Source: Xylona heveae TC161 (lineage: Eukaryota; Ascomycota; Xylonomycetes; Xylonales; Xylonaceae). Taken from it: 64,000 nt of DNA. Shown here piece after piece: positions 10,509-21,554 of this stretch (the stretch's first letter is position 1; every line of letters begins with the position of its first letter). The notes under the pieces are model-generated. The model ran no database searches. It saw only the letters and a program-made list of their open reading frames with translations, and had not been told where the DNA came from. The stretch is taken from contig NW_017264196.1 of the NCBI RefSeq assembly GCF_001619985.1, forward strand, positions 1,612,001 through 1,676,000, in the 5' to 3' direction. The position numbers were made by a program, and so were the translations under genes.

Positions 10509-11258
10509 TTAGACACGGACATTCCGCGATTCCTTCTGCACGAGCTTCACTAGATCCTGATACACCTCCTTGAAGTCCTCCTCACCCTCCTCACCGTCCT
10601 TCTTCTTGCCTTGACGCTCGGGCGTGACCATCACGACACTGGTTGGTCTCTTGGTGCTGCCAGCCGCACCCAGTTCGGCTCGAGAGGTAATGTAGAGGTA
10701 GGGCACGTTGTGGTCCTCGCAGAGGACGGGAATGTGAGAGATGACATCCATAGGAGAGATATCGGCCGCGAGGATAACAACGCCAGGAGCGGCGCCTCCG
10801 TTGGCCACAGTTGTTTCTGACTTGCGGAGGGATTTGACGACCTCCTTGACACCACGCTTAAGCGACTTGTTCTTCGCGGCTATTTTAAAAAGATCAGCAT
10901 CGTTGTCTTTGAGTAAAAACTGAGGAAATGACGCTGGCGTAATACCTTTCTTGACGCTCTTGAGGACCTTCTTTGTGGCTTTCTCGTCGGCCAATGGGTT
11001 GGCAAAGGGGACCAATGCACCCACAGGAGCAGCGGCACCTTCTCCATCGACATGGATGATGACATCGCCATCATTGTCGACTGCTACTGATCCGGGCTTC
11101 TCGTTCTCGAGGGTGTTCAACAGAGCGGTGGTAACATCGCCATTTTCAGAAAGCTTCTTTTCCTTCTTCTCCTTCTTGGACTTGGAGACACCGTCCTTTT
11201 CAGATCGCTTCTCCTTCTTCTCCTTTCTCTCCTTCTTTTCGGTCTTGTCCTTGGCCAT
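10509..11258 (-). CDS. NHP2: H/ACA snoRNP protein NHP2 (L7Ae family)
   Basis: The first 50 residues are a Lys/Glu-rich nuclear tail. The L7Ae/L30e fold follows: KKAAKNKSLKRGVKEVVKSL is the RNA-binding start and VVILAADISPMDVISHIPVLCE is the conserved core, ending with STKRPTSVVMV. The intron is 10880-10945 (GTATTA donor, TGCTGAT branch, ATAG acceptor, phase 1); it is 66 bp and has no stop in frame, so unspliced sequence reads straight through with 22 extra residues. Spliced, the product has 227 residues and the basic block is restored. NHP2 is a core protein of box H/ACA snoRNPs and of pseudouridylation of rRNA in the nucleolus. Identification rests on motif order and length. Confidence 0.9.
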   Translation of the reverse strand: MAKDKTEKKERKEKKEKRSEKDGVSKSKKEKKEKKLSENGDVTTALLNTLENEKPGSVAVDNDGDVIIHVDGEGAAAPVGALVPFANPLADEKATKKVLKSVKKGITPASFPQFLLKDNDADLFKIAAKNKSLKRGVKEVVKSLRKSETTVANGGAAPGVVILAADISPMDVISHIPVLCEDHNVPYLYITSRAELGAAGSTKRPTSVVMVTPERQGKKKDGEEGEEDFKEVYQDLVKLVQKESRNVRV

Positions 11259-11891
11259 TGTTGTCGAGTAAACGCCGATTTGTCGAAAATTTGGCTAAAG
11301 TTGTCTTGCACTTGCGCCGAACTTCTTGTGTGAAAAGGTTCGCGAAATTCAAACATTATCCATGCTAACCCCTTTAGGCGAAACGAGAGGCCACTACAGG
11401 AAAAGAGTACGGAGGTACGAATCTTCTCTTCCGAGCGTGCCCAAACTCCCGAGGGTCCGTTGGCACCAAGGCGCACCCTGAGAAGGGATTCGCCCATGCT
11501 TCATCGTCGATTCCAATGCCGATTCCAAGGATTGATGGAATTGTTGGGGAGGAGACTATCGCTGCATCTCATGATCAGAATGCTCAAAATAAAATGACAC
11601 GTTCAATATAGTCACATTTTTCCGGCTCCGCTCGCTACGGCTTACCAGGAAGCGGTTGTTGGATTTTACAAAAGTGGTCAAGCCGAAATCGAGCCAATAC
11701 GTTGTAACATATCACATCTGATTAGTTTCAGGGTTGGGATGATTATGATGATGCACAAAATGTTGACCTTATGCTCGCAACCAGTAATTTACATGACCAA
11801 TCGGTCGCGCAGTCAGTGATAGCCCCGTCTATTGCACTCAGCCAATCCCGAAAAACAGTCTTATAATCCTAAGGCACTTCTTTCAGAGCAT
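11259..11891. other. NHP2 upstream region and QCR8 3' flank
   Basis: A 633-bp tandem gap. It must hold the NHP2 promoter. A near copy of the intergenic 9-mer (TACGGAGG) is at 11408. Nothing else is seen. Confidence 0.4.
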
Positions 11892-12585
11892 TTACTCCTC
11901 ATCACTGGCCTCAGCACGGCCAGGCTTGGAGTTGAGATAGTGGTTTCTATACGCATCATTAGTTAATGGTCATCCTATCGCTTCGACCTGGGGCTGAAAT
12001 CGGGTGGGGATACCTCTCAATAGCCCAGCTCATGCCGTAGTAAGCGGCGACTAGAGGGGGGGCAACGTAGAGAATCTGGCCGCGGACTCTACGGAAGGTG
12101 TTGAAGAAGGCAGCGTGGAGAGTGCCAGCCAAGGGACGCTGACGGTTGGCAGACATGGAGTAGCTGATAACACCCTTCTGGGGCTGGGAGCCTATAGTTG
12201 ACGAAAGTCATCAGTAACCGATCGTGAAAAGTATATATAGCGATATATCTGGTGTAATTTTCCGGAAAAGGGTCGGTCAAGTGCCAAAAGGACCTATGGT
12301 TCATGCCGGAACGACGTGCGGAAGGCGTGTTCTCGGAAAGGAGATTGAAGCATACCAATGCTGCCCCACCAGCCCATGTAACTGTTGCAAAAGATATTGT
12401 CAGTCGCACATTCAAGCAAATACAACGTTTTCCTTGCCAATTGACCAGGAATTGCGACGTCGCAATGGTTCAATTGGCAGTCAAAAGACATCTGAAGCCA
12501 TGCGGTAAATGGCGCATCGAAGCCATTGACAAAGCCATTGGGGCAAGACTCACACGCCGGGAACTTTTCCGCCGCCGCCGCCCAT
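11892..12585 (-). CDS. QCR8: cytochrome bc1 complex subunit 8
   Basis: Four exons joined by good splice pairs: a 32-nt first exon (MGGGGGKVPGV), then YMGWWGSIG, then SQPQKGVISYSMSANRQRPL through GMSWAIER, then NHYLNSKPGRAEASDEE. All junctions keep frame. The product has about 98 residues with one membrane span (ILYVAPPLVAAYYGMSWAI), the usual length and layout of fungal Qcr8. It is the small ubiquinone-binding-type subunit of complex III in the mitochondrial inner membrane. It is divergent from PHB1 with 306 bp between the two start codons. Confidence 0.93.
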
Positions 12586-12891
12586 TTTTGCAGAGACTGG
12601 TTATTGAAATTGAAAGGAAGGCGTGAAGAAGAGCGGTTCGAGAGGGTATCGATCGTTGGCTGAGGCTGGAGTGATTGAAGTTGATGAAGTCCGGTAATTC
12701 AAAATGGAAGCTTTGGCGCCAAGGAGCCTTCCCACTTTCGGTTTAGCGCAATATCTCTCCCCCCAGTGATCGAAGACCTAATGGCAAAACGCAGGTAGCT
12801 GCTAGCAGCAGTAGTAGTATCATCATCATCATCTATTGCTGCAATTAGCCATTTACGAATCTCTCTCAGACAATCGTAAGGAGTCGTCAAG
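12586..12891. promoter_or_regulatory. shared QCR8/PHB1 divergent promoter
   Basis: Only 306 bp separate the start codons of two mitochondrial inner-membrane genes on opposite strands. The interval includes a short ATC/AGT repeat stretch around 12810-12832. Co-regulation is plausible but inferred from the layout. Confidence 0.5.
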
Positions 12892-13788
12892 ATGGCTAAT
12901 GCTCTGAGTACCGTTTACAAATATGCGATTCCTCTCGCTTTCGGTTTATCGTTTGCCCAGGCTTCCATGTACGATGTGAAGGGAGGCACTCGCGCCGTCA
13001 TCTTCGACAGACTGAGTGGTGTCAAAGAGCAGGTCGTCAACGAGGGAACACACTTCTTGATTCCCTGGCTGCAGAAGAGTATCATCTACGATGTTCGAAC
13101 AAAGCCTAGAAACATCTCTACCACCACTGGCAGTAAGGATTTGCAAATGGTCAGCTTGACCCTCAGAGTGCTTCACCGGCCAGAGGTGAAGAATCTCCCC
13201 AAGATCTATCAGGTTTGTCATCCCGTCCTTGTTGCAGCTGTTGGATATTTCTAATTTCCTCCTCAGTCACTCGGTCAAGACTACGACGAGCGTGTTTTGC
13301 CTTCTATCGGAAATGAAGTCCTGAAGGCTATTGTTGCCCAATTTGATGCGGCCGAGCTCATTACTCAGAGAGAAGCCGTGTCAAACCGTATCCGAAGCGA
13401 TTTATTGAAACGCGCACAAGAGTTCAACATTGCCCTTGAGGACGTTTCCATCACGCACATGACGTTCGGAAAGGAGTTCACGCGAGCGGTCGAGCAGAAG
13501 CAGATTGCCCAACAGGATGCAGAGCGGGCCCGGTTCATCGTCGAGAAGGCAGAGCAGGAGCGGCAAGCCAACGTTATCCGAGCTGAGGGTGAGGCCGAGA
13601 GTGCCGACACTATCTCGAAAGCTGTTCAAAAGGCGGGTGATGGCTTGATTCTTATCCGACGAATCGAAGCCAGCAGGGAGATTGCCCAGACTCTTTCAAC
13701 CAACCCTAACGTCACCTACCTGCCAGGTGGAGAAGGCGGAAAAGAGGGTGGCAAGGGCACCAGCATGCTCCTCGGATTGAGGTCGTAA
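12892..13788 (+). CDS. PHB1: prohibitin 1
   Basis: Exon 1 is 12892-13212, exon 2 is 13267-13788, joined at a phase-0 intron (GTTTGT donor, CTCAG acceptor), giving 280 residues. An N-terminal hydrophobic segment ([17 protein letters not shown]) anchors the protein; the SPFH/PHB domain follows ([13 protein letters not shown]...[11 protein letters not shown]...[12 protein letters not shown]); then a coiled coil ([20 protein letters not shown]). Prohibitins 1 and 2 form ring complexes in the mitochondrial inner membrane that act as protein scaffolds and regulate m-AAA protease. Length and motifs fit PHB1, not PHB2. Confidence 0.96.
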
Positions 13789-15225
13789 GAGTCTAGATTC
13801 GGATGATTTGTGTATATTTCACTTTCGCTCTCTTATTGGTTTCTTTGTTAAGGGAAAAGGCCTCCATGTAGCATAGCAATATCGTATTCTCCTCTTTCAA
13901 CGATCATATTTGTGTCGTACGGATTGTCCTTTTTGTTTCCATCAAAGTGTCAATAACGGTGATCTCCGTACTTGTTTCATATCTTCCTCTTTCGTACTTT
14001 CCCACCGTATCCACTCGTGGCCAATGCCAACACGCGGAGAAAAACAATTCGAAAGAGACCTGACATGACACACTCTGCCTATTTACCCTCTCTTCAGCGC
14101 CTTCAAAGCAAAGACCGTACTGTTGTCATATTCCTGTCGTTGAAAAGCATACCTATCTGCTCACGAATGTCGGCTTCATGTTGTTGAAGGGTATATTCAC
14201 TTGCTTATAAAGATCATTATCATCCGGCACAAGAAGGAAGATTTTTTTCAGAAAGATCAATGCAAAATTAACTTGTGTCTGCGGCTATAATACTCCGGGT
14301 ACCTGAAAATGTCAAGGCAGTCGCGGCTCTTTCCAAATCGAGACCCGGGGAAACTGGCATAGCGGGTCTCAGGCTGTAGCCTGACCGGTATCCGCTTGTT
14401 CGCTGCCCTTGCCAGAAATAGAGACGAGCATAGAACAGAAAGAGAAACAACCAAGAGACACAGCGCCATGGGAAATTCAGCAATCTATTCGTCTCGTGAG
14501 AGGACATAAGTTCGATGTCCAAATCATTGCGGTCTTGGAAAAGATTGCACAAGTACTTCAAGTATTAAATACATGTACAGCACAAACCCGCCAGGATCTA
14601 ATAATACGCAGAGAGCAGATTGACTCGATCAAAAAAGACGCATGGAATATCTGCCCATCGTTTACACGGAATTGCCATATTCAGATCATCACGTAATGGC
14701 TCACATACAATCAAAGCAAGAGCTTGAAGAAAAAGTGAGCGTTATTGATTCTCTAATAGTCATGAGCTAGGCGTTCATAAGCCGTAATGCGGAAAAGACA
14801 GACGGAGTATAATCAACAGCCAGGCGACATTAGAAACGACCGTCCACCACAGGAGCACGCCAATACCAACACCAGAACGCGCATCTTGCTCCGAGAAACC
14901 AATGAGAAACAAAAACTCCACGCCCAAAGTAAATGAGACTCCATGAAAGTCATGACCCAAAAAAAGTTTTGCAGAAAGAAAAGCGTCATATCAGCATTTG
15001 AAGAAGCAGAATGAGAACGCTGGACTCGCTGCAAGAATTGAAGACAAGCGGGGAGTGTCCAATACGACATACGACCCATGCATGCAAAATGGCTTCCGAT
15101 CTAAGGGCAAAGCGAACGATGAATGCAAAGAGCGAATTCTTTCATGCTGGCAGTGCATAGCAAGAAAATCAAGCGAAAAATTGCGCCATCAAAAGGCCCA
15201 GAGGCCATACAACCCTGAGAAACGA
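13789..15225. other. long convergent intergenic region
   Basis: 3' flanks of PHB1 (+) and CDC14 (-) with 1.4 kb between. A minus-strand frame at 14775-14960 reads like a membrane segment (VGIGVLLWWTVVSNVAWLL), but an in-frame stop lies just upstream and there is no acceptor between, so a real exon is not supported. It could be a decayed gene. Other short frames have no family resemblance. Confidence 0.35.
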
Positions 15226-17298
15226 TTATTTAGAGCCAGAGCTCTTCAATGTCCCATTCATACTCCCAACTCTTCCGCTCGTTTTTCGTACGCCAGCTTC
15301 TCGTGCGGCTCTGCTATCAGCGCTCCGCCGCGGCGAAGATCGAACCTTGGCCACGCCAATAGCGCCAGAGCCGCTTCCGCTCTTAGAATTCGTTGGGGTC
15401 TTGGGTCGGCCGTCATAATTCTCAATGTCGCTTTCGCCAGCTTGTCCAATGCTGTAGCTAGCCTTAGTAGTCGTGGTGGTTGTGTAGCTAACAGACCTCT
15501 TCTTGTCACTAGACTGCGGTGACCGCGAGGCTGTTCGGCGGGAATGCATTCGCAATTGCCATTCCTCTTCGCTTTCTGAGTCACTTCGACTCTGTCGATG
15601 CATTGAAACAAACTCTGCGGACTGCTGCACGTTTGCATCGCTGTCATAGACGCCGGAGATTTTACGAGAGTAGGGATGGTGCCGGGGTTCATGAGATCGA
15701 CTACCCTTGCGCGGCTGCCCAGGTGTAGGAGCGGGCAGGTTCTCATCCTGAGTTGCCACGCTCGATTCATTGCTGTCAATCTCTCCAAGAGCGGCTCGCT
15801 TTGAGTTGACAGGGGTTGCCGTCGGTCCTTGACTTCTCATGCGCTGCTTCTGGGAGGACTTTGTAGGTGTAGACGGCAGCATCGCAGCGAGCTTCTCCTT
15901 GTATGAATCCTCCCACCACCACTCTCGGAATGTGCCTTGGTTGAGATGGAGCCAGTGTTGCTGTGGGCCTACCACCATTCCAGGGCGCATAAATCGCATG
16001 AAAGCAATGACCTCATTGGCTGTAAAGCCATGGCGGTAAATTAGATACGCTCCAATGAGGCAACCAGTCCGCCCGAGTCCCGCCTTGCAATGCACAGCAA
16101 TGCCCTTATGCTTAACATTGATCATTTCATGCGCCAACTTGATGAATTTCTTCACCAGAGGTAGGGGTGGGCAAGTGCCATCGTCGAATATCATGTCCAA
16201 GTGGTTTATTCCCAGCGCTGTAAAGTAGGATGGAGAATAGAGCTCCGAATTGAGACGGACTACCAGTCCAATGTCCCGAGTGGCGAAGTGTGAGAGCACA
16301 TTTTTGAATGAAACGGGTAGGTCTGAAGCCATTACAGCTGAGACACTAGTGGGCAGCTTCGCATAGAGTGGCGAGGATGGCGGGATGGGCGCTGTTGGTG
16401 AATGCTGAGGGGATGCAAAGGCCAAGAAGGAGGGGGTGAGCCAATTGAAATCTCCCATGTCAACTCGTTCGAATTTCTCATATCTATGTCATATGTTATT
16501 TTTGAGGGTTCGAAAAATTTCTTTATTGGGACAACTCACTCCTCAAGACTGAATTCCATCAGGCCACAAAGCCCTTCCTCTTTTGCCTTCCAAACACCAT
16601 AGACAACATCCTGGATGCTCAGCGTATAGTCTGCTTGGCTATAACCTGCGTCGCGGAAAGGCATTGGGGGAGGATCCATTTGCGCTATCGGTGCAAGAGC
16701 AAGATGGGGAGGCCAATTCTGAATAAGAACCATATAGCAAGCCAAGATGCATGCAGCATTTGCTCGGTCTGTGATTTGGTTAATATATTTCGGCGTGCGC
16801 ATTCTCAACATGGCAAAACATACTTCGCGAGTCGGGGCTACTCCAAAGCACAACGGGCCGTTCGCTATTTGCAGGGTCCCCGAGAATATCGTGCAACTGT
16901 ACTGCAAAGCGGTAAAGGTGCCCGATGTGCAGTGGGCCAAAGTCGGCATGGAAAGAATTGTAGTAGAGTGTGTAGTCAACCGTGAAGTAGACGGGTGCAT
17001 GGCCTTTTGCGCTGCCCGCAGGAGGAGGTGTCGCAACGGGTGTTTGCTTTGAGCGCTTTCCGGGTGATTTCTTTTCTTTGGGATACGGGAAAGGCGTATT
17101 CTCATCAGGCGGGTTCTCATAAGAAGCTAAGTATAGACGGTCTAATTGAGGTATAGTGTTAGCATGCGCGTGTGAAGATCGATGCTGATACTGAACTTGA
17201 AAAGCACGAGTCTATAATAATACTCGTTTGAGAGCATGATCAGGCTTCTTTTAGAACATACCTTGAATGTATTCCAAAACCTGACCACAATTGGTCAT
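15226..17298 (-). CDS. CDC14: dual-specificity protein phosphatase CDC14
   Basis: Exon 1 (17262-17298) encodes MTNCGQVLEYIQ and joins at phase 1 to DRLYLASYENPP. The N-terminal DSPn domain follows (YNSFHADFGPLHIGHLYRF), then the catalytic domain with the P-loop HCKAGLGRTGCLIG (HCx5R) and the family pattern GINHLDMIFDDGTCPP before it. The C-terminal third is Ser/Arg-rich and probably disordered, with many SP sites. At least one further intron lies near 16459-16540 (EFSLEE to YEKFERVDMGDFNW). Cdc14 removes phosphates from Cdk sites during mitotic exit, cytokinesis and septation, moving between nucleolus, spindle and septum. Identification is strong from the catalytic core. Confidence 0.93.
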
Positions 17299-19350
17299 GA
17301 AGGAAGGAAGCATCCCGAGCCGGGAAGGACCTCGCGGTGAGGAAGGCATTGGTAGAACGATGCAAGGTTAACGAGAGTTGAGCTCAAGTTGTTTTTAGAA
17401 CGACCTTGAGTGTTGGAAGTTGGCAGGCAGCAAAATAACGATCGCGAATGGAAGGTGCAACTTGTGGTCACTTGTTTAGAGGTAAATCGCGGCAGAGAGC
17501 ACCAGCTTCTGGGCTCGTAAAACCTCCGCTCCTCTTGACGAGTGTTGCACCTTTGTAAGTTAAGGATGCGATGAGCAGCGCCGGTAGGAGAAGATATTTG
17601 TGAGAGAATTGTAGGTGTTGATATGAGTGTTGTTCTTAAGAGGCGCGGATTGTTGTGGTCGAGACGCCAGCATGATACAGGACGGGGGGCACGAGGTATC
17701 GGCGCTAAACGCAAGCAGTTTAGTGACAGCTCTTCACCCACAACAACACGCGCTCAATCCGGTAATGTTTCCTTCCTGTTTGAGACTTTCGCGGTTGACC
17801 TGGCGATATTTCACCACAACATCCACACGTCGATCAACAAAAACTTATCGCCACAGTTCCCCGCGTCCCCAAGGTCACAATTGTAATCCATCAGAACCCT
17901 GTCTGGCAGCTTCGCCTACATTATGGTTATCTCTAATTGTCTGAGCACATAATGGCTGCCCAGTCGTCTTTGAATTACGTATGTTCAATACAGGCATATT
18001 ACTGAACCATGTGCCGCAGCTACTCCCTCCCTAAATGTGGTCGTGGGTAGAAGTCAAATGCCGTATTTTCTTCGATCTAGACACTACTAGCCTTCGCCTC
18101 CTTTTTCATCCTACTTTCCTGCAATGGCTTTCCATCTGTTGGGCGTAGAAAGGAAACATTTACTGTCGCTCAGATGAGTCAATTAGGGAGAAAGAAGAGT
18201 ACTTTCGAGACACAATTCTCTATAAGAGATTCTTATACGAAGCATATTTCTGCTGTGAATGGGATACACTTTACTGGAAATTTAATATGTTGCTCAACCC
18301 TGTGGTCATTTTCCAGGGGAGTAGTTTGGGATTCGACTACTCGTATTAGCCCACAATTCAATCAGATAAATGTAACACCGGTGACGTTTTCGATCAGTGC
18401 CTTCAATCCCTGCTCGGATTTGAGAGATTTATGCTTAGCCACATTCTTTGAGATATCCTCGTGAGAAGGCTCTGCTGGACTTGATCAATCGATCAAGTTT
18501 CATTCAATTGCGTCAGCATCTGCAAGGACGGTTGCCAGGTGCTGGCTAGTATTCCCTCGCATATTATTGTCGCCCTCGTGGCATAATTCGATAACGAGCA
18601 TTCTAGATAGCCCAATCAGGCCGCTGTGTGTTCCAGTGGGATACAACGAGGAATTCACAGTCATTATCTCGAAATCTACCGTGGAGTTTAATACAGACAT
18701 AGTGACAGATAAGTTGTAACGATATTCAAGGATTAATTCGGAAAAGAAAATAAACAACGAAGCTTTACTTTATTCTTTTCGTAGAAATTAATCCTGATAT
18801 TTTTTTATTCTAAAATTCAAAATCCGGAGCAATAATGAAATAACAACATATGAAAACCCAGATTAGGAGCACTCATAACCCACACACAAAAATATTTCGA
18901 GGAAATATCTCATTTACGAAGTTTGGGATGGATATAACTACGTCACAGCCTTGGATGAAACCACTTCCATGCCTAACTCCAACACGCTGTTCAAATATCA
19001 TTAACGATGCAAAAACTCACCCAGAATTTATCGAAAAGAGTACCTGATAAAATAAGCATACCAATAGAGTCCATCAATTAAGAGAATAAATATTCTAACA
19101 TTTAGCACCTATTTGCTTAGATATTGTAGGGAGAGCTCGCCAGCTATCATAATGATCGGCAAATTCCGCGACCGCCAAAGCCCCCCTCCAGAGACCAGAC
19201 CCTGACCCGCAAAATCTCACAAGGACTTGAACCTCTATGTTTCCGGGGCTTTCTTGCAGCATGGCGTCAGACACTGAATTTCCTTGCTTACTGTAAGACA
19301 AGAACAATGATCACTCCCTGGCTGAAAGGATGCCGCGTTTATGCTGACAA
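17299..19350. other. intergenic region with a possible gene relic
   Basis: The first part is the CDC14 leader; the frame at 17295-17741 lies there and has no family resemblance. A minus-strand frame at 18500-18757 ends with a stretch faintly like an ankyrin repeat (HEGDNNMRGNTSQHLA), without start or partner exons, so at most a relic. 18760-19095 is AT-rich. A tRNA B-box-like string at 19212 has no matching arms. Confidence 0.35.
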
Positions 19351-19671
19351 ATGTACAGCGTCATATCGGTGCCCTTTCCCGATACTCGGTTGGCCAGCAG
19401 CGCCCTCCGTGCAATTGAGGTCGACCAGGAGCTCTCTCCACTGGTACGCCGATCCATGTCACTGGCGGGACCTGGATTGGATGGAAAAGATGGCGCCGTG
19501 AATGGAAGCGACAAAAGAGATCTATCTATCTTAAAAGTGGAATACCGGGCCACTACAAACCGGATGCTACGAGTTGCCGTGAATGGTTTCATGGAAAGTC
19601 TCGGAGTCGTCGTTGGAGTCATGCAAGAGCTGGACGTGGATGTGTTGGAGGCAGATGAACAAAAATCATAA
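19351..19671 (+). CDS. PCC1: EKC/KEOPS complex subunit Pcc1
   Basis: Single exon, 106 residues. The sequence VPFPDTRLASSALRAIEVD, ELSPLVRRSMSL, VEYRATTNRMLRVAVNGF and MESLGVVVGVMQELD follows the Pcc1 family through its whole length. Pcc1 is the dimerising subunit of KEOPS/EKC, which makes the t6A modification of tRNA and is linked to telomere upkeep and transcription. The start at 19351 leaves a short N-terminus (MYSVISVPFP), close to the family norm; an extra upstream exon is possible but not needed. Confidence 0.88.
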   Translation: MYSVISVPFPDTRLASSALRAIEVDQELSPLVRRSMSLAGPGLDGKDGAVNGSDKRDLSILKVEYRATTNRMLRVAVNGFMESLGVVVGVMQELDVDVLEADEQKS

Positions 19672-19913
19672 GGTACAAGCCGAATGCCAACTTGCTTAGA
19701 CCGAAATAGCGGGCTCTTGAAGGGCAAGGGCCGCCGAACTACGCTTTACGAATCCGAGACGCGCATTCAGTGCATACTTTGCATAGATTGGACAACTAGT
19801 TGTATTTTGGGAGGGATCATTTAAGGCGTTGGTGTATAAGTTGGTTTTTGATTAGATTCCAACAAAAAGGGGTGCGCGTTACAGTTCGCGAGATACGCGT
19901 CCAAAATTGAAAA

Positions 19914-21554
19914 TCAGGGTCCCTTGCGATTGTACGTGACGCGATTCAGCCTCATGCAAGGGACATCTAACTTCGTTTGACAGACGACGCGACTCTCTGA
20001 ACGTGGAACACTAGTCGACACACGTTCAATCTTCAAGCTTATCCCTTGCTGCGACAACGCGCCAAAGTGGGGGCTGACGATTAGGTCAGATTGACCAGAT
20101 TGGGATGCTTCAGATGTCCATGTCGTTGGAGTCTCGTCTATGGCGGAAAATGTGGTCCCAAAGACCAGAGAAGAAGATACTACATGCCGCTGAAGGCTAT
20201 CTCCTGCAAGATTGGAGTTATCGCCAGGATCGTTCGCTGGTAATGGCGTAGATAGATTAGTCGGAGAAACGAAAAATTGAATAAAGTCTCCCGGGCTTGC
20301 AACACCAGCCAACTCCTTGGGTTCGGAAAAACGCTCTTCGATTTGACCAGACCATGAGTGTTCTTCTTCCGGGTTATAGCTGACGTGAGGATCCAGGGAG
20401 AGCAAACCGCGCTTCTGTCCCCACCCGCCTCCGCCACTGAGCACGCGATGCATATGCGCGCCTGCTTCGATGTACGTGCCAATTATGCTGCTCTGAAGAG
20501 GCTCCCAAGAGTCAGAACCCGTTTTGAAAGGCTCTGCTGGTTGGAATATAGTATCTGAACTGGTTTCAGGCCCTTGTCCCTCCTTTAATTGGGAAAACAC
20601 TGCTCGAGGAATAACTAGAGCCCATACAGAAAGGGCTTGCTGAGGGAGCTTTTGAGAGGCAAAGTACTCTGTGAGCGCTCTCTCGAGTTCTTCGGATGCT
20701 GGCACCGATTTATCAAAGATGAGCTGGCGTATGATATTCCCCATAGCAGCACCGAGCTCTCGAGGCGGTGTCACGGCGAATATTGGGACATTGTATGTAG
20801 TTTTGGCAAGTTCAGCAGTGGTGCTTTGTCCGGGAAGGTTAATTGCAAGCGATGCTGGCTCGGATTTCTCCAAACATGAGAAACCAGACGAGCCAGGTTG
20901 CAATACCCATTTCGAGGTAGAAAGCGTAGATTGGTTTCCGGTTTGGAAGAGAGTGTTCGCAAGTGGCACTTGAATGGCCCTTGAAATTACGGAACGGCTG
21001 CCCGGGGCTGGTACGTCCTCATCCTTGAAAGTGAATGATATGCTCGCAGAATGGGAGCTATCTAGACTTCTGCCCCGCTGATGATATTGCTTGATATCTT
21101 CAATATCCTCTGAGTTTGTCTCATTAAAATATACTGAGATGCCCTCATACGCTGCAGGATCTAAGCCAGACTTTGAAGCATGCATTACATGGGTGCTACT
21201 TCCGGGCAAGCGATCTACTACAGCTACTGCAGCATGGCAGACTGCAGACATTCGTGCTTCGGCGGTGTTTGGTTGCAACACATGGCCTATGAGACGGGAT
21301 AAGAATTCACCACTTGGCTCCAACCAATGAGCCAAGGACGGAGTTAGTAAGACGATCGCCAGCCATCCTGCAGACTTCCTGGACGTCTGAGGAAGCAACG
21401 GAAATATAATGTCAGGTGACTGTGTCTGAAAGTCAGATTCAAATTCGGGAAAAATTTCGAGCTTTCTATTTACTAAGAACACACTTATCTAGCTTACAAT
21501 TTGTGATGAGGTTGATTTAAGGATAGAGCAACATAGAGGCGGGGCAGTTCTCAT
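19914..21554 (-). CDS. conserved fungal protein of unknown function
   Basis: Exon 1 (21498-21554) encodes MRTAPPLCCSILKSTSSQI; intron 21426-21497 (GTAAGC donor, CTGAC branch, TTTCAG acceptor) is phase 0; exon 2 is 21425-19914. The product has 522 residues. The first residues are free of acid and rich in Ser and Cys, possibly a mitochondrial presequence. A Trp-rich hydrophobic stretch (GWLAIVLLTPSLAHWL) follows. Recognisable blocks are RAIQVPLANTLFQTG, IFAVTPPRELGAAMGNIIRQ with PASEELERAL, and HRVLSGGGGWGQKRGLLSLDP. I recall these blocks from conserved Pezizomycotina proteins but not a function. It is convergent with PCC1, 242 bp apart. Confidence 0.82.

Noticed and set aside
14775-14990. Membrane-like frame between PHB1 and CDC14
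   Set aside because: An in-frame stop directly upstream, no ATG and no acceptor; a T-rich strand gives hydrophobic residues in several frames.
17295-17741. 148-codon minus-strand frame overlapping the CDC14 start
   Set aside because: It covers the CDC14 leader in another frame and has no conserved features.
19205-19230. tRNA B-box-like string on the minus strand (GGTTCAAGTCC)
   Set aside because: The flanking bases do not form a T stem, and no A box or acceptor stem lies at the right distance.
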